Positions 1-8,412 of a stretch of 64,000 nt of DNA are shown here, piece by piece. The notes under the pieces are model-generated. The model worked only from the letters and a program-made list of their open reading frames with translations. It made no database searches and was not told where the DNA came from. This DNA comes from Anaerovibrio lipolyticus (GTDB taxonomy: Bacteria > Bacillota > Negativicutes > Selenomonadales > Selenomonadaceae): the NCBI RefSeq assembly GCF_021531495.1, contig NZ_JADYTY010000003.1, positions 42,851-106,850 of the forward strand. The letters run 5' to 3'. Position 1 is the stretch's first letter. Each line of letters starts with the position of its first letter. The position numbers and the translations under genes are program-made.

Positions 1-368
1 AGGATGAGATGGAAATCGGTATCGGTATTCATGGTGAGCCAGGTACCAGCCGTGAGCCACTGAGATCTGCAAATTCCATTGCTCAGGAATTGTTAGACAG
101 AATTGTGGAAGATATAGACTATACAGGCAAGGAAGTTGCTGTTATAATTAACGGTATGGGCGGTACTCCATTAATGGAGCTTTATATCGTGAACAATTTT
201 GTAGCAGATTTCCTGGCAGAAAAAGGTATCAAGGTATATCATACCATGGTAGGCAATTATATGACCTCCATTGAAATGGCAGGCTTCTCTATTACTCTGC
301 TCCGTCTGGATGATGAGCTGAAGAAGCTGTATGATGCCAAGGCTGATACTCCTGCCTTGAAAAAGTAA
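1..368 (+). CDS. dhaK: Dihydroxyacetone kinase subunit DhaK, 3' part
   Basis: The reading frame is open at the left edge of the window, so only about the last 120 residues of a protein usually near 330 residues are present. DhaK binds dihydroxyacetone covalently through a histidine; that residue is visible in the family motif GIHGEPG, with the His codon at bases 30-32. The rest matches the C-terminal half of the K domain. It is followed after 20 bases by dhaL and later by dhaM. Together these give the three-part phosphoenolpyruvate-dependent (PTS-coupled) dihydroxyacetone kinase, which makes dihydroxyacetone phosphate in the cytoplasm. The true start lies outside the window. Confidence 0.95.
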   Translation, partial: DEMEIGIGIHGEPGTSREPLRSANSIAQELLDRIVEDIDYTGKEVAVIINGMGGTPLMELYIVNNFVADFLAEKGIKVYHTMVGNYMTSIEMAGFSITLLRLDDELKKLYDAKADTPALKK

Positions 369-388
369 TTTCAAGAGGTGTATGACGA

Positions 389-1012
389 ATGATTAACAGT
401 GCAAAGACAATAGAGATTTTGAAGGCTATGGCTGACAGAATCGAAGCAGAAAAGGACTATCTCACAGAGTTGGATAATGAGATTGCAGATGGTGACCACG
501 GTGTTAACATGGCCAAGGGCTTTAATGCCGTTGTTCCTAAGATTTCCACCATGGTAGGCAAGGACATTGGTTCTTTGCTGAAAACCACAGGCATGACCTT
601 GGTATCCACTGTGGGAGGATCTGCAGGTCCTCTCTATGGTACAGCTTTTATGAAGGCTGGTGCAGCTCTCCGGGATAAGATGGAGATTGATGGTAAGGAT
701 TTGGTAGTTGCCTTGGAGGCAGCTATTGGCGGTATTCAGATGCGTGGTAAAGCTACCGTAGGCGAAAAAACCATGTTGGATGCTATTTGTCCTGCCTATG
801 ATGCTATCAAGGCGGCTGTAGAGGCTGGGGATGATATTAAGACTGCTCTAACCAAGGGAGTGGATGCGGCCAGAGATGGTGTAGAATATACCAAAACTAT
901 CAAGGCTACCAAGGGCAGAGCCAGCTATATCGGCGACCGTAGTATTGGTCATCAGGATCCTGGTGCTACTTCTTCCCTGTATCTAATGGAGGCAATGCTG
1001 GAGCAGCTTTGA
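389..1012 (+). CDS. dhaL: Dihydroxyacetone kinase subunit DhaL (ADP-binding)
   Basis: A 207-residue protein of normal DhaL length. The three Mg/ADP-coordinating aspartates of the family are visible as D29, D34 and D36 in LDNEIADGDHG. The glycine-rich VGGSAGPLYG stretch and the C-terminal DPGATS motif are also present. DhaL holds a tightly bound ADP that is rephosphorylated by DhaM and then phosphorylates the dihydroxyacetone held on DhaK. An AGAGGTG ribosome site precedes the ATG. The gene follows dhaK by 20 bases, so they are co-transcribed. The size and the adjacent dhaM identify the PTS-dependent rather than the ATP-dependent form. Confidence 0.95.
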   Translation: MINSAKTIEILKAMADRIEAEKDYLTELDNEIADGDHGVNMAKGFNAVVPKISTMVGKDIGSLLKTTGMTLVSTVGGSAGPLYGTAFMKAGAALRDKMEIDGKDLVVALEAAIGGIQMRGKATVGEKTMLDAICPAYDAIKAAVEAGDDIKTALTKGVDAARDGVEYTKTIKATKGRASYIGDRSIGHQDPGATSSLYLMEAMLEQL

Positions 1013-1056
1013 TAGATGTTGCTTTGGCGTAACGGCTAAAAATGTACAAGCACAAT

Positions 1057-1104
1057 GAAGCAGGAAAGCGATTGGGCTTCTTTGAGGAAGGCTTTGCCTG
1101 CTTC
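1057..1104 (+). other. Hairpin between dhaL and dhaM
   Basis: An 8-bp perfect stem GAAGCAGG/CCTGCTTC extends through a bulge into AAAGC/GCTTT, enclosing about 20 bases. No T-tract follows, so it is not an ordinary intrinsic terminator. It may be an RNA stability or processing element in the 137-base gap between the two dha genes. Confidence 0.4.
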
Positions 1105-1149
1105 GTTAGTTTGTAGGGAATTTGAAAACCATAGAAGGGGATATTCATC

Positions 1150-1542
1150 ATGGTAGGTATTGTTGTAGTTTCCCATAGCCAGAAATTGGCAGAGGGTGCT
1201 GTGGAGCTGGCAAAATTAATGGCAGGAGATGCCAATATTGTAGCAGCTGGTGGCTTGGATGATGGACAGGCTGGTACCAGCTTTGAAAAGATTATGTCAG
1301 CAGTGGAAGAGGTTCATGAGGAGGATGGTGTAGCTGTGCTGATGGATATGGGCAGCGCAGTTATGACCACAGAAATGGTGATTGAAGCCTTGGGTTATGA
1401 TGATGTAGTCATGCTGGATGGGCCTGTAGTTGAGGGTGCTATTGTGGCAGCTTTGGAGTCATCTATGGGGACACCTTTGCGGGATATGCAGGCCAAGGTA
1501 GATGAAGCTAGAGAAACACGAAAATTAGATTTAACAAAATAA
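1150..1542 (+). CDS. dhaM: DhaM, PTS-type phosphotransfer subunit
   Basis: A 130-residue single-domain protein of the mannose-EIIA-like fold. The phosphoacceptor histidine is H9 in VVVSHSQKLAEG. The GGLDDGQAGTS and MDMGSAV segments are typical of DhaM. It accepts phosphate from HPr and passes it to the ADP on DhaL. Enterobacterial DhaM carries extra HPr- and EI-like domains; this short form is the common Firmicutes type and depends on the general PTS. It is the last gene of the dha unit and is closed by a clear terminator. An AAGGGG ribosome site precedes the ATG. Confidence 0.93.
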   Translation: MVGIVVVSHSQKLAEGAVELAKLMAGDANIVAAGGLDDGQAGTSFEKIMSAVEEVHEEDGVAVLMDMGSAVMTTEMVIEALGYDDVVMLDGPVVEGAIVAALESSMGTPLRDMQAKVDEARETRKLDLTK

Positions 1543-1552
1543 AATGGTGAGG

Positions 1553-1586
1553 AAAATCTCATTGCCAGCAGGTAATGAGATTTTTT
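1553..1586 (+). terminator. Intrinsic terminator after dhaM
   Basis: An 11-bp perfect stem AAAATCTCATT/AATGAGATTTT with a 10-base loop runs into a T-tract. It closes the dha operon. Confidence 0.9.
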
Positions 1587-1587
1587 A

Positions 1588-1617
1588 TTGTGTCTTTTGT
1601 TTTGAGTATGATATAAT
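1588..1617 (+). promoter_or_regulatory. Sigma-70-like promoter for the EamA gene
   Basis: A TTGTGT -35 (1588-1593) is followed after 18 bases by TATAAT (1612-1617), with an extended TG one base upstream of the -10. It overlaps the tail of the dhaM terminator and lies just before the EamA exporter gene. Confidence 0.6.
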
Positions 1618-1641
1618 CATAAAGATATGGGGAGTGATTAC

Positions 1642-2529
1642 TTGCGAGGATATTTGTGTTTATTAATGGCATCCTTCCTGTGGGGCACAACATTTGTGGC
1701 TCAGATGGTGGGCATGGATGATATTGGCCCCTTTACTTATGGTATGGGGCGATATGCTGTAGGTTTTTTTGTAGTTTTGGCAATTTGGCGAGCCTTGGCT
1801 GGTCAGAGAAAAAAAGCACAGCAGCTGGGCCGATGGAAGTCTGGCTGGAAATATGGCATCGGTGCAGGCTGTATTATGTTTGTAGGTTCTGCCTTGCAGC
1901 AGATAGCCCTGCTTTACACTACTGTAGGGAAGACAAGCTTCATTACCTGCTTGTATATTATATTGGTGCCCCTTTTTGCCAAGCTGATTGGCAAAAAAAT
2001 AAGGCCGGAAAACTGGCTGGGAGCTGTTGTAGCCTTAACAGGACTTTATTGTCTAAGTATCAAAGGAGAATTTAATCTGAACTTTGGTGATGTATTGGCG
2101 TTTGTAGGAGCCTTTTTTTGGTCCTTCCATATACTGTTTATAGATAGATATGCTTCCAGAGCTGATGGAGTGGAGATTTCCGCTTCTCAGATAGGTATAT
2201 GTGCTATATTGAATACCATAGCCTGCCTTTGGTTTGAAAGCTTCACCTGGCAGCAGCTGGTGAATGCAGCTATTCCTATTTTATACGCAGCAGTATTGTC
2301 CTCTGGTGTGGCCTTTACCTTGCAGATTATAGGCCAGCAGACAGCGGAGCCGGCTCCCGCAGCGGTGATTATGAGTCTGGAATCCGTATTTGGCGTGCTA
2401 GGAGGCTGGCTGGTGCTGGGGGAAATCATGAATAGCACAGAAATATTGGGGTGTTGCTTGATGTTGGCAGGTATGCTGGTGACACAGGCAGGGTTGCTTC
2501 TAAAGAAAACAAGGCGGCCTATAGGCTGA
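1642..2529 (+). CDS. EamA/DMT-family transporter
   Basis: About 295 residues with roughly ten hydrophobic segments arranged as two EamA repeats. The N-terminal LLMASFLWGTTFVAQ is a family signature. These inner-membrane proteins export or exchange small metabolites such as amino acids; the substrate cannot be told from sequence. I place the start at the TTG at 1642 because GGGGAG lies about 7 bases upstream and the family normally starts just before this helix. An ATG at 1627 in the same frame is possible but would sit almost at the predicted transcription start. The gene has its own promoter and is followed closely by the FtsZ-like gene. Confidence 0.85.
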   Translation: MRGYLCLLMASFLWGTTFVAQMVGMDDIGPFTYGMGRYAVGFFVVLAIWRALAGQRKKAQQLGRWKSGWKYGIGAGCIMFVGSALQQIALLYTTVGKTSFITCLYIILVPLFAKLIGKKIRPENWLGAVVALTGLYCLSIKGEFNLNFGDVLAFVGAFFWSFHILFIDRYASRADGVEISASQIGICAILNTIACLWFESFTWQQLVNAAIPILYAAVLSSGVAFTLQIIGQQTAEPAPAAVIMSLESVFGVLGGWLVLGEIMNSTEILGCCLMLAGMLVTQAGLLLKKTRRPIG

Positions 2530-2590
2530 TAGTATAGATTATAGGGTTAGAGTGGATTTGTGGAAATATGAAAATAGAGGAGGCACAAGC

Positions 2591-3790
2591 ATGATTGATG
2601 TGCAGGATGATATTAAAGGAGCAGTAATTACCATTAAGATTGTAGGCATTGGCGGCGGCGGTAATAATGTACTGCGGAGACTGGCTGCCAGTGGCTTTAA
2701 CAAAAGCCAGCTGTTGGCAATTAATACTGATGTGCGACAGTTAAAGACTTTGGATGCAGAGGGGATTCCTTGTCTGCTGATAGGTGGCGCCTTGACTAAA
2801 GGCAGAGGTACTGGCGGTAATGTAGAAAAGGCTCAGAATGCAGCTATTAGCGAAAAGGACGAGATTGCCAAGGCTATTGCCGGGGCAGATTTGGTTTTCC
2901 TGACTGCTGGTATGGGCAAGGGCGTAGGTACTGGTGCTGCACCTGTAGTGGCTAAGATTGCTCATGATATGAATATTCTTACTGTAGGCATGGTGACTCT
3001 GCCATTTTCCCATGAGGGTGAGCGTAAGATGAACACTGCCAAGGACGGCGTGGATTTGCTGCGTCAGAATATGGATGCCCTGGTAGTGGTAAATAATGAT
3101 AATATTGAAAAGCTGCCGGAATTCCGTCGGATTACTGTAGGAGAAACCTTCTCCACTGTAGATGAGGTGCTCCGTCAGTCCATTGGCAGTATTGTAGAAA
3201 TGATTGAAACCACTGGTTTTATTAATGTGGATTTTGCCGATGCCAAGACTATTCTCACTCAGGGCAATACCAGCGAGGCTATTCTGGGCACCAGTGTAGG
3301 CAGGACTGCTCTGGAGGCTGTCCAGAATGCCATTAACAGCCCATTGATTGAGCTTTCTATTCATGGTGCTCGTGGTGTTATTGTTAATATTACCGGTAGT
3401 GAGGATTTGACCTTGGATTCTGTTCGGGAGGCCAATGACTATATTCTGGAGAATATTCACCCAGAGAGCAATAATATCTGCGGTTTGGTAGTGGATGAAG
3501 CTATGGGGGATAAGGTACGAGCTACCATTATTGCTACGGATTTTGATCCTCAGATGCTGTCTGATTACCGCAATGGTATTAAGCCTATTTCCTTCGGCCA
3601 GCCTGCTGCTGCCAAGGAGATTCCAAGCCTTTATGATGAAAAGAAGCCTGCTAATGACAATGGACTTTTTGGTGCTGGGGAGAAACAGGTTGAGGCAAAG
3701 CAGGAGAATAACATCAATACTGTAGATGTACCTGCCTTTATGCAGAAGAAGCCAAAGCCATTGATTTTTGGCAAAACAGATAGAGATTAA
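2591..3790 (+). CDS. Divergent FtsZ paralogue (tubulin-like GTPase)
   Basis: A 399-residue protein with the full FtsZ layout: N-terminal GGGG nucleotide loop (residues 21-24), tubulin signature region (107-115), T7 synergy loop NVDFAD (212-217) and a C-terminal tail with VDVPAF (about 378-383) resembling the peptide that binds FtsA-type partners. The tubulin signature reads GMGKGVGTG where housekeeping FtsZ has GGGTGTG, so one Gly is Lys and one Thr is Val. The first loop and G-x-G region also diverge. It is not in a mur/fts cluster. A second FtsZ with specialised or altered GTPase behaviour is therefore likelier than the main division protein. The start at 2591 is chosen for the AGAGGAGG site 7 bases upstream. 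Confidence 0.8.
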   Translation: MIDVQDDIKGAVITIKIVGIGGGGNNVLRRLAASGFNKSQLLAINTDVRQLKTLDAEGIPCLLIGGALTKGRGTGGNVEKAQNAAISEKDEIAKAIAGADLVFLTAGMGKGVGTGAAPVVAKIAHDMNILTVGMVTLPFSHEGERKMNTAKDGVDLLRQNMDALVVVNNDNIEKLPEFRRITVGETFSTVDEVLRQSIGSIVEMIETTGFINVDFADAKTILTQGNTSEAILGTSVGRTALEAVQNAINSPLIELSIHGARGVIVNITGSEDLTLDSVREANDYILENIHPESNNICGLVVDEAMGDKVRATIIATDFDPQMLSDYRNGIKPISFGQPAAAKEIPSLYDEKKPANDNGLFGAGEKQVEAKQENNINTVDVPAFMQKKPKPLIFGKTDRD

Positions 3791-3859
3791 TTTTTTACTT
3801 CGTAAAATATGCATCCCAGGCTTTCGCCCTGTAGAGATGGCAATAAAGGAGGTGCATAT

Positions 3860-4603
3860 ATGTTAGATCAGTTTTCCCGCAGTCGGATTTTGTTAGGCAC
3901 AGAGGCTATGGACAAGCTGGCGGCCAGTCGAGTTATTATCTTTGGCGTAGGGGGAGTAGGTTCCTATGTGGCCGAGGGCTTGGTTCGCTGTGGTGTTGGA
4001 CATTTTATTCTGGTGGACAACGATGATGTGAGCCTTACCAATGTAAATCGCCAGATTCATGCCACTACTAAAACTATAGGACAGCCCAAAACTACTGTGA
4101 TGGCAGAGCGTATGAGGGAAATCAATCCACAGGTGGAAATCCGGGAGATTAAGGATTTTTATCTGCCTGATAATAAGGAAATGTTCTTCAAGGAAGAATA
4201 CGGTCAGATTGATTATATTGTAGATGCCATAGATACGGTAAAAAGCAAAATAGATTTGGCGGTAGAGGCTCAAGAGAGGCAGATTCCTATTATTAGCAGT
4301 ATGGGGGCTGCCAACAAGCTGAATCCCGCCATGCTGCAGGTATCTGATATTTACAAGACATCTGTGTGTCCTTTGGCCAGAGCTTTGCGCCAGAAGCTGA
4401 AAAAGCTGGGGGTAAAAAAGCTGAAGGTGGTATACTCTCAGGAGGAACCATTGAAGCTGTTGGAGATTGAAGGGCAGATGGAAAAGCCGGCTGGGGCTAA
4501 ATATACTACCCCAGGCAGTGTGTCCTTTGTGCCCTCTGTGGCAGGCATGATTGTGGCCAGTGAGGTAGTTAAGGACCTTTGCGGCATCGTAAAAAATAGA
4601 TAA
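3860..4603 (+). CDS. tcdA: tRNA threonylcarbamoyladenosine dehydratase (ThiF/E1-like)
   Basis: A 247-residue E1-like protein. The ATP-binding GVGGVGS loop is at residues 29-35, followed by the VDNDDV acidic segment and the NVNRQ motif with the adenylation arginine. The C-terminal half matches TcdA (CsdL/YgdL), which converts t6A37 in tRNA to its cyclic form. It lacks the CxxC zinc pairs of MoeB/ThiF-type enzymes as far as I can see. AAAGGAGGTG precedes the ATG at 3860, which is preferred over an upstream in-frame start. It may be co-transcribed with the FtsZ-like gene, 69 bases upstream, and is closed by a strong terminator. Confidence 0.88.
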   Translation: MLDQFSRSRILLGTEAMDKLAASRVIIFGVGGVGSYVAEGLVRCGVGHFILVDNDDVSLTNVNRQIHATTKTIGQPKTTVMAERMREINPQVEIREIKDFYLPDNKEMFFKEEYGQIDYIVDAIDTVKSKIDLAVEAQERQIPIISSMGAANKLNPAMLQVSDIYKTSVCPLARALRQKLKKLGVKKLKVVYSQEEPLKLLEIEGQMEKPAGAKYTTPGSVSFVPSVAGMIVASEVVKDLCGIVKNR

Positions 4604-4620
4604 AAAGTTTATGTAACAAT

Positions 4621-4665
4621 GAGGTTACGAAAGGGACAATGTTCCTTTGCGTAGCCTCTTTTTGT
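4621..4665 (+). terminator. Intrinsic terminator after tcdA
   Basis: A long stem GAGGTTACG-AAAGG/CCTTT-GCGTAGCCTC with one bulge is followed by TTTTTG. Confidence 0.88.
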
Positions 4666-4728
4666 TTTTGGGAGGGATGATTATATTGATAATAATTATC
4701 ATGTATACAGTATTTTTATAAAAACAGC

Positions 4729-4756
4729 TTTTATTATTTCACTTATATGCTATAAT
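4729..4756 (+). promoter_or_regulatory. Extended -10 promoter of the TRAP operon
   Basis: TGC-TATAAT (TATAAT at 4751-4756) is a strong extended -10. The -35 position holds only TTTTAT. It lies about 60 bases before the TAXI start codon. Confidence 0.55.
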
Positions 4757-4817
4757 GATATATGTGATATGCGAAAAGCGAATAATATCATGATGTATTG
4801 GGCAAGGAGGAACTAAA

Positions 4818-5777
4818 ATGAAATTATTTAGTAAATTATCCATTCTCAGTGTTCTGCTGGTGGCTGTAATCTCTGTGATTGCAGGCTGTGGCGGAGATAC
4901 TGCTGGAGATAAGAAGTTTTTAAACATTGCTACTGGTGGTACTGCTGGTACCTATTATCCAATTGGCGGTGCTATGGCAGAAATTCTCAACAACAATATT
5001 CAGGGCATGAATGCCAGCGCTCAGAGTACTGGTGCTACTGTAGCTAATATCAATATGCTTCATGATGGCTCTGTGGATCTGGCTATTGTGCAGAACGATA
5101 TTACCTATTATGCAGCCAATGGCCTTGAGATGTTCAAGGATAAGAAGATTGATTCCATTAGAGGTATTGCAACTCTCTATCCAGAAACCTGTCAGATTAT
5201 TACTCTGGATGCCAGCAGTATCAAGAGCGTGGCTGATTTGAAGGGCAAGCGAGTAGCTGTTGGTGCTCAGGGCTCTGGTGCTGAGGCCAATGCTCGTCAG
5301 ATTTTGGAAGCCTATGGCATTACCTATGATGATATTGATGAGCAGTACCTGTCCTTCTCCGAGGCAGCCAGTGCTCTGAAGGATGGCAATGTAGATGCAG
5401 CTTTCCTGACTGCGGGTTATCCAACCGCTGCTGTACAGGATATTGCCTCTCAGAATCCAATCCGTGTTTTGCCTATAGAGGCAGACAAGGCTGATGCTCT
5501 GATTGCCAAGTATCCTTTCTATACCAAGGTAGTAATTCCTGCAGGTACCTATGCAGGCTTCAATGAGGATGTGCCAGCTATTTCCGTTATGGCTATGCTG
5601 GTATGCACCGACAAGGTTGATGATACCATGGGTTATGATATTACCAAGGCATTGTTCACCAATCTGGATCGCATCAAGGCAGCTCATTCCGTTGGTAAGC
5701 TGATTACCAAGGAGGGGGCTATGGAAGGTATGCCAATCCAGATGAATGCTGGTGCTGAAAAGTTCTTCAAGGAATAA
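4818..5777 (+). CDS. TAXI-family TRAP solute-binding lipoprotein
   Basis: A 319-residue exported binding protein. A lipobox VIAGC ends at Cys24 after a hydrophobic signal segment, so it should be lipid-anchored. The mature start (IATGGTAGTYYPIGGAMAEIL) is the TAXI-family signature, and GQSTGA-like and AYGITYDDI segments follow. It captures a solute (organic or amino acids in characterised relatives) and hands it to the fused permease encoded two genes downstream. An AAGGAGG site precedes the ATG. A terminator-like hairpin directly after the gene could give more binding protein than permease, a common arrangement. Confidence 0.92.
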   Translation: MKLFSKLSILSVLLVAVISVIAGCGGDTAGDKKFLNIATGGTAGTYYPIGGAMAEILNNNIQGMNASAQSTGATVANINMLHDGSVDLAIVQNDITYYAANGLEMFKDKKIDSIRGIATLYPETCQIITLDASSIKSVADLKGKRVAVGAQGSGAEANARQILEAYGITYDDIDEQYLSFSEAASALKDGNVDAAFLTAGYPTAAVQDIASQNPIRVLPIEADKADALIAKYPFYTKVVIPAGTYAGFNEDVPAISVMAMLVCTDKVDDTMGYDITKALFTNLDRIKAAHSVGKLITKEGAMEGMPIQMNAGAEKFFKE

Positions 5778-5789
5778 GTGAAGGAGAGA

Positions 5790-5876
5790 ATGGGGCTGCG
5801 GCAGAGTTCTGGGCAGCCCTGTTTTTGTTTGTTATGCATGGAAAAGGAATTCAAAAAAATTATATTATTTTTCTGA
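5790..5876 (+). CDS. Possible 28-codon leader ORF
   Basis: An ATG at 5790 has an AAGGAGA site with near-ideal spacing (better than that of the downstream gene). It encodes about 28 residues across the hairpin at 5792-5830 before stopping inside the DUF1850 gene in another frame. Translation through it would melt the hairpin, so it could couple ribosome passage to readthrough. It has no recognisable homology and may be fortuitous. Confidence 0.25.
   Translation: MGLRQSSGQPCFCLLCMEKEFKKIILFF
5792..5827 (+). terminator. Terminator/attenuator between TAXI and DUF1850 genes
   Basis: A GC-rich 7-bp stem GGGCTGC/GCAGCCC with a 13-base loop is followed by GTTTTTG. It sits inside the operon, 15 bases after the binding-protein stop codon, so partial termination is likely. 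Confidence 0.75.
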
Positions 5877-6349
5877 TACTGGTATTAGCTATGGCAGGAT
5901 TAACCTGGTGGGGCAGCCGGCCTTGGCTTTTTATTCAAGGAGAGACAGAGATGATAGCTGCAGCTCCGGCCTATCCGGGACAGGCCTTGTCCATTAGCTT
6001 TATTCATTCGGTACAGAAAACCCCGGTGGAGGAATATCTAACTGTAGATGACAGTATGTCAGAGCTGGTGCTGAACAGCACTCGTTATCACTCCTTTGGG
6101 GTGGGACTGCCCTTTATGGAAAGCGATGGGGAATTTTATCAGGATGGTGATGATTTTGTTATGGATCATATGAATCGTCATTTTGATAGCCTTAGTCTCC
6201 GCACAGGCTTGGGCACCAAGTTAACCCTGGAGTTGGATAATCAAAGCTATCCGGTATATGAAAACCATGAGCCTGGGTATAGAGTTGATATTTTTATAGC
6301 CCCTAGGGCATATGGGATTCCTTGTATTAAACATTTATTTGGGAGGTAA
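5834..6349 (+). CDS. DUF1850 protein of TAXI-TRAP operon
   Basis: About 171 residues with one N-terminal membrane segment. The FIHSVQKTPVEEYL motif is the hallmark of DUF1850. Genes of this family are regularly found between the TAXI binding protein and the fused TRAP permease, as here, but their role is unknown. The start is uncertain: an ATG at 5834 or a TTG at 5825, both with weak ribosome sites just after a terminator T-tract. The next gene starts 5 bases after the stop, so the two are translationally close. Confidence 0.82.
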   Translation: MHGKGIQKNYIIFLILVLAMAGLTWWGSRPWLFIQGETEMIAAAPAYPGQALSISFIHSVQKTPVEEYLTVDDSMSELVLNSTRYHSFGVGLPFMESDGEFYQDGDDFVMDHMNRHFDSLSLRTGLGTKLTLELDNQSYPVYENHEPGYRVDIFIAPRAYGIPCIKHLFGR

Positions 6350-6354
6350 AGCTT

Positions 6355-8289
6355 ATGGCTTTAGATAAAAACACTGCCAGCGATGAGGCACTGGCTCAGG
6401 ACGTGCTAAAAAAGTACGATCGTGAGTCAGATACTATGGAGTATAAAGGCTTCATGGCCAAGCTGGTTTCGGCAATTGCCATTACATTTTCTATATTTCA
6501 ATTGTACACAGCCTTCTTTGGGGTGCTGGATGCCCAGCTCCAGAGAGCTGTACATTTAGGCTTTGCTTTAGCCTTGTCCTATTTGCTGTATCCAACCTGC
6601 AAATCCTGGTCCAGACATAAGCTCCATCCCTTGGATGCCATATTGGCTGTGCTAGGCGCTGCTTCTCCTGCCTATATCGTTATTATGTATAGAGAGCTGG
6701 CCTTTCGAGCTGGTATTATAAATTCTGTTGATTTAGTCATTGGTGTTTTGGGTGTACTGCTGGTTATAGAGGCCACCCGTAGAGTAGTAGGACTGCCTAT
6801 GGTTATTGTGGTGCTGGCCTTTTTAACCTATGCTTTTGCTGGCCCTTATATGCCTGGTGTACTAAGCCATCGAGGTTTGACTCCTAACCAGTTGATTGGC
6901 CATTTGTATTTTACTACAGAAGGTATTTTTGGTATTCCTTTGGGAGTATCTTCCACCTTTATTTTCCTGTTTATCCTCTTTGGTGCTTATCTGGAATGCA
7001 CTGGTTTGGGCAAATTTTTCATTGATATTGCCAATGCCATTGCTGGCTGGGCCAGTGGCGGTCCTGCCAAGGTAGCAGTTATTTCCAGTGCCTTTATGGG
7101 TACTGTTTCTGGCTCCTCTGTAGCCAATGTAGCTGGTACTGGCTCCTTTACCATTCCTATGATGAAAAAGCTAGGGTATCGCAAAGAATTTGCTGGTGCA
7201 GTAGAGGCCGCTTCCTCTACTGGTGGTCAGCTCATGCCTCCAGTTATGGGTGCAGCAGCTTTCCTGATGGCAGAGTTCGTAGGTGTGCCATATATTGAAG
7301 TTGTTGAGGCGGCCATTATTCCTGCCGTTCTGTATTTTGCTGGTGTATGGCTGGGCGTACATTTGGAGGCCAAGCGTACCAATTTGAAGGGTATTCCTAG
7401 AGATCAGCTGCCAAAGGCTTGGGTGATTTTCAAGGAAAGAGGCCATTTGGCTATTCCTCTGATTGTTATTGTATATCTGCTGGTAACTGGTTATACCCCT
7501 ATGCGGGCAGCTTTGGTGGCTATTGTTCTCTCCATTGCTGTTTCCTGCCTGCGGAAGAATACCCGCATCAGTGTTAAGGATGTGGTAAAGGGCTTGGAAT
7601 CTGGTGCTAAGGGCGTACTAGGTGTAGCAATTGCCTGTGCTTCTGCCGGTATTATTATTGGTGTCGTAACCAAGACCGGTGTTGGTCTGAAGCTGGCTTC
7701 TGGCCTGCTGGCTCTCTCTGGCGGTTATTTGCTGCCAACCATGTTCTTCACCATGATTACCTCTCTGGTGCTGGGTATGGGTGTACCTACTACAGCTAAC
7801 TATGTTATTACCTCCACTATTGCAGCTCCTGCTTTGCTGCAACTGGGGGTGCCAACCTTGGCTGCTCATATGTTTGTATTCTACTTCGGTATTATTGCCG
7901 ATGTAACTCCGCCAGTAGCCTTGGCAGCCTATGCCGCTTCCGGTATTAGTGGCGGTAAGCCCTTAATGACCGGGGTTAATGCTTCCAAGCTGGCTATTGC
8001 AGCCTTTATCATCCCTTATGTATTTGTTATGTCTCCAGAGCTGTTGATGATTAATGCTACAGCAGGAGGTTTGCTGATGGCTGTGGTTACAGCCATTCTG
8101 GGTATGGTAGGTGTCAGCTCCTCTCTGATTGGTTATTTGGCAGACAAGAGCACCATGCTGGAGCGGGTAATGCAGTTTGTCAGCGGTATTCTCATGATTA
8201 TCCCTGGTACATTGACAGATATTCCTGGCTTTATTCTGTTCCTGATTGTAGTATTCTTACAGACTCGCCGTAGGAAGCAGCAAGGATAA
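6355..8289 (+). CDS. TRAP transporter fused permease (4TM/12TM)
   Basis: A 644-residue, very hydrophobic protein combining the small (about 4 TM) and large (about 12 TM) TRAP subunits, as is usual in TAXI systems. Family features include GxxSGSSVANVAGTGSFTIP and the VLGMGVPTTANYVI segment of the large subunit. It should drive ion-coupled uptake of the solute bound by the lipoprotein encoded at 4818-5777. GGGAGG precedes the ATG. A terminator closes the operon after the stop codon. Confidence 0.93.
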   Translation: MALDKNTASDEALAQDVLKKYDRESDTMEYKGFMAKLVSAIAITFSIFQLYTAFFGVLDAQLQRAVHLGFALALSYLLYPTCKSWSRHKLHPLDAILAVLGAASPAYIVIMYRELAFRAGIINSVDLVIGVLGVLLVIEATRRVVGLPMVIVVLAFLTYAFAGPYMPGVLSHRGLTPNQLIGHLYFTTEGIFGIPLGVSSTFIFLFILFGAYLECTGLGKFFIDIANAIAGWASGGPAKVAVISSAFMGTVSGSSVANVAGTGSFTIPMMKKLGYRKEFAGAVEAASSTGGQLMPPVMGAAAFLMAEFVGVPYIEVVEAAIIPAVLYFAGVWLGVHLEAKRTNLKGIPRDQLPKAWVIFKERGHLAIPLIVIVYLLVTGYTPMRAALVAIVLSIAVSCLRKNTRISVKDVVKGLESGAKGVLGVAIACASAGIIIGVVTKTGVGLKLASGLLALSGGYLLPTMFFTMITSLVLGMGVPTTANYVITSTIAAPALLQLGVPTLAAHMFVFYFGIIADVTPPVALAAYAASGISGGKPLMTGVNASKLAIAAFIIPYVFVMSPELLMINATAGGLLMAVVTAILGMVGVSSSLIGYLADKSTMLERVMQFVSGILMIIPGTLTDIPGFILFLIVVFLQTRRRKQQG

Positions 8290-8301
8290 ATTTAACTTTC
8301 T

Positions 8302-8340
8302 AATTACCGTGCCATTCTATTATGGTACGGTAATTTTTTT
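8302..8340 (+). terminator. Intrinsic terminator after TRAP operon
   Basis: Stem TTACCGTGCCAT/ATGGTACGGTAA with a six-base loop runs directly into seven T residues. Confidence 0.92.
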
Positions 8341-8349
8341 GGAAAAACA

Positions 8350-8378
8350 TTGCTATTATAGTGAATATTGTATAAAAT
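8350..8378 (+). promoter_or_regulatory. Promoter of GGDEF-EAL gene
   Basis: TTGCTA (8350-8355), a 17-base spacer, then TAAAAT (8373-8378). It lies between the TRAP terminator and the signalling gene. Confidence 0.55.
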
Positions 8379-8412
8379 GTATCTGTTTTATATTAGTTGA
8401 CGATTTTGTGTT

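Noticed and set aside
2741..3814. Long minus-strand frame opposite the FtsZ-like gene, and similar ones opposite comEC, OPT and TAXI genes
   Set aside because: All mirror genuine plus-strand genes and read as low-complexity Leu/Ser/Ile/Asn-rich translations without domains.
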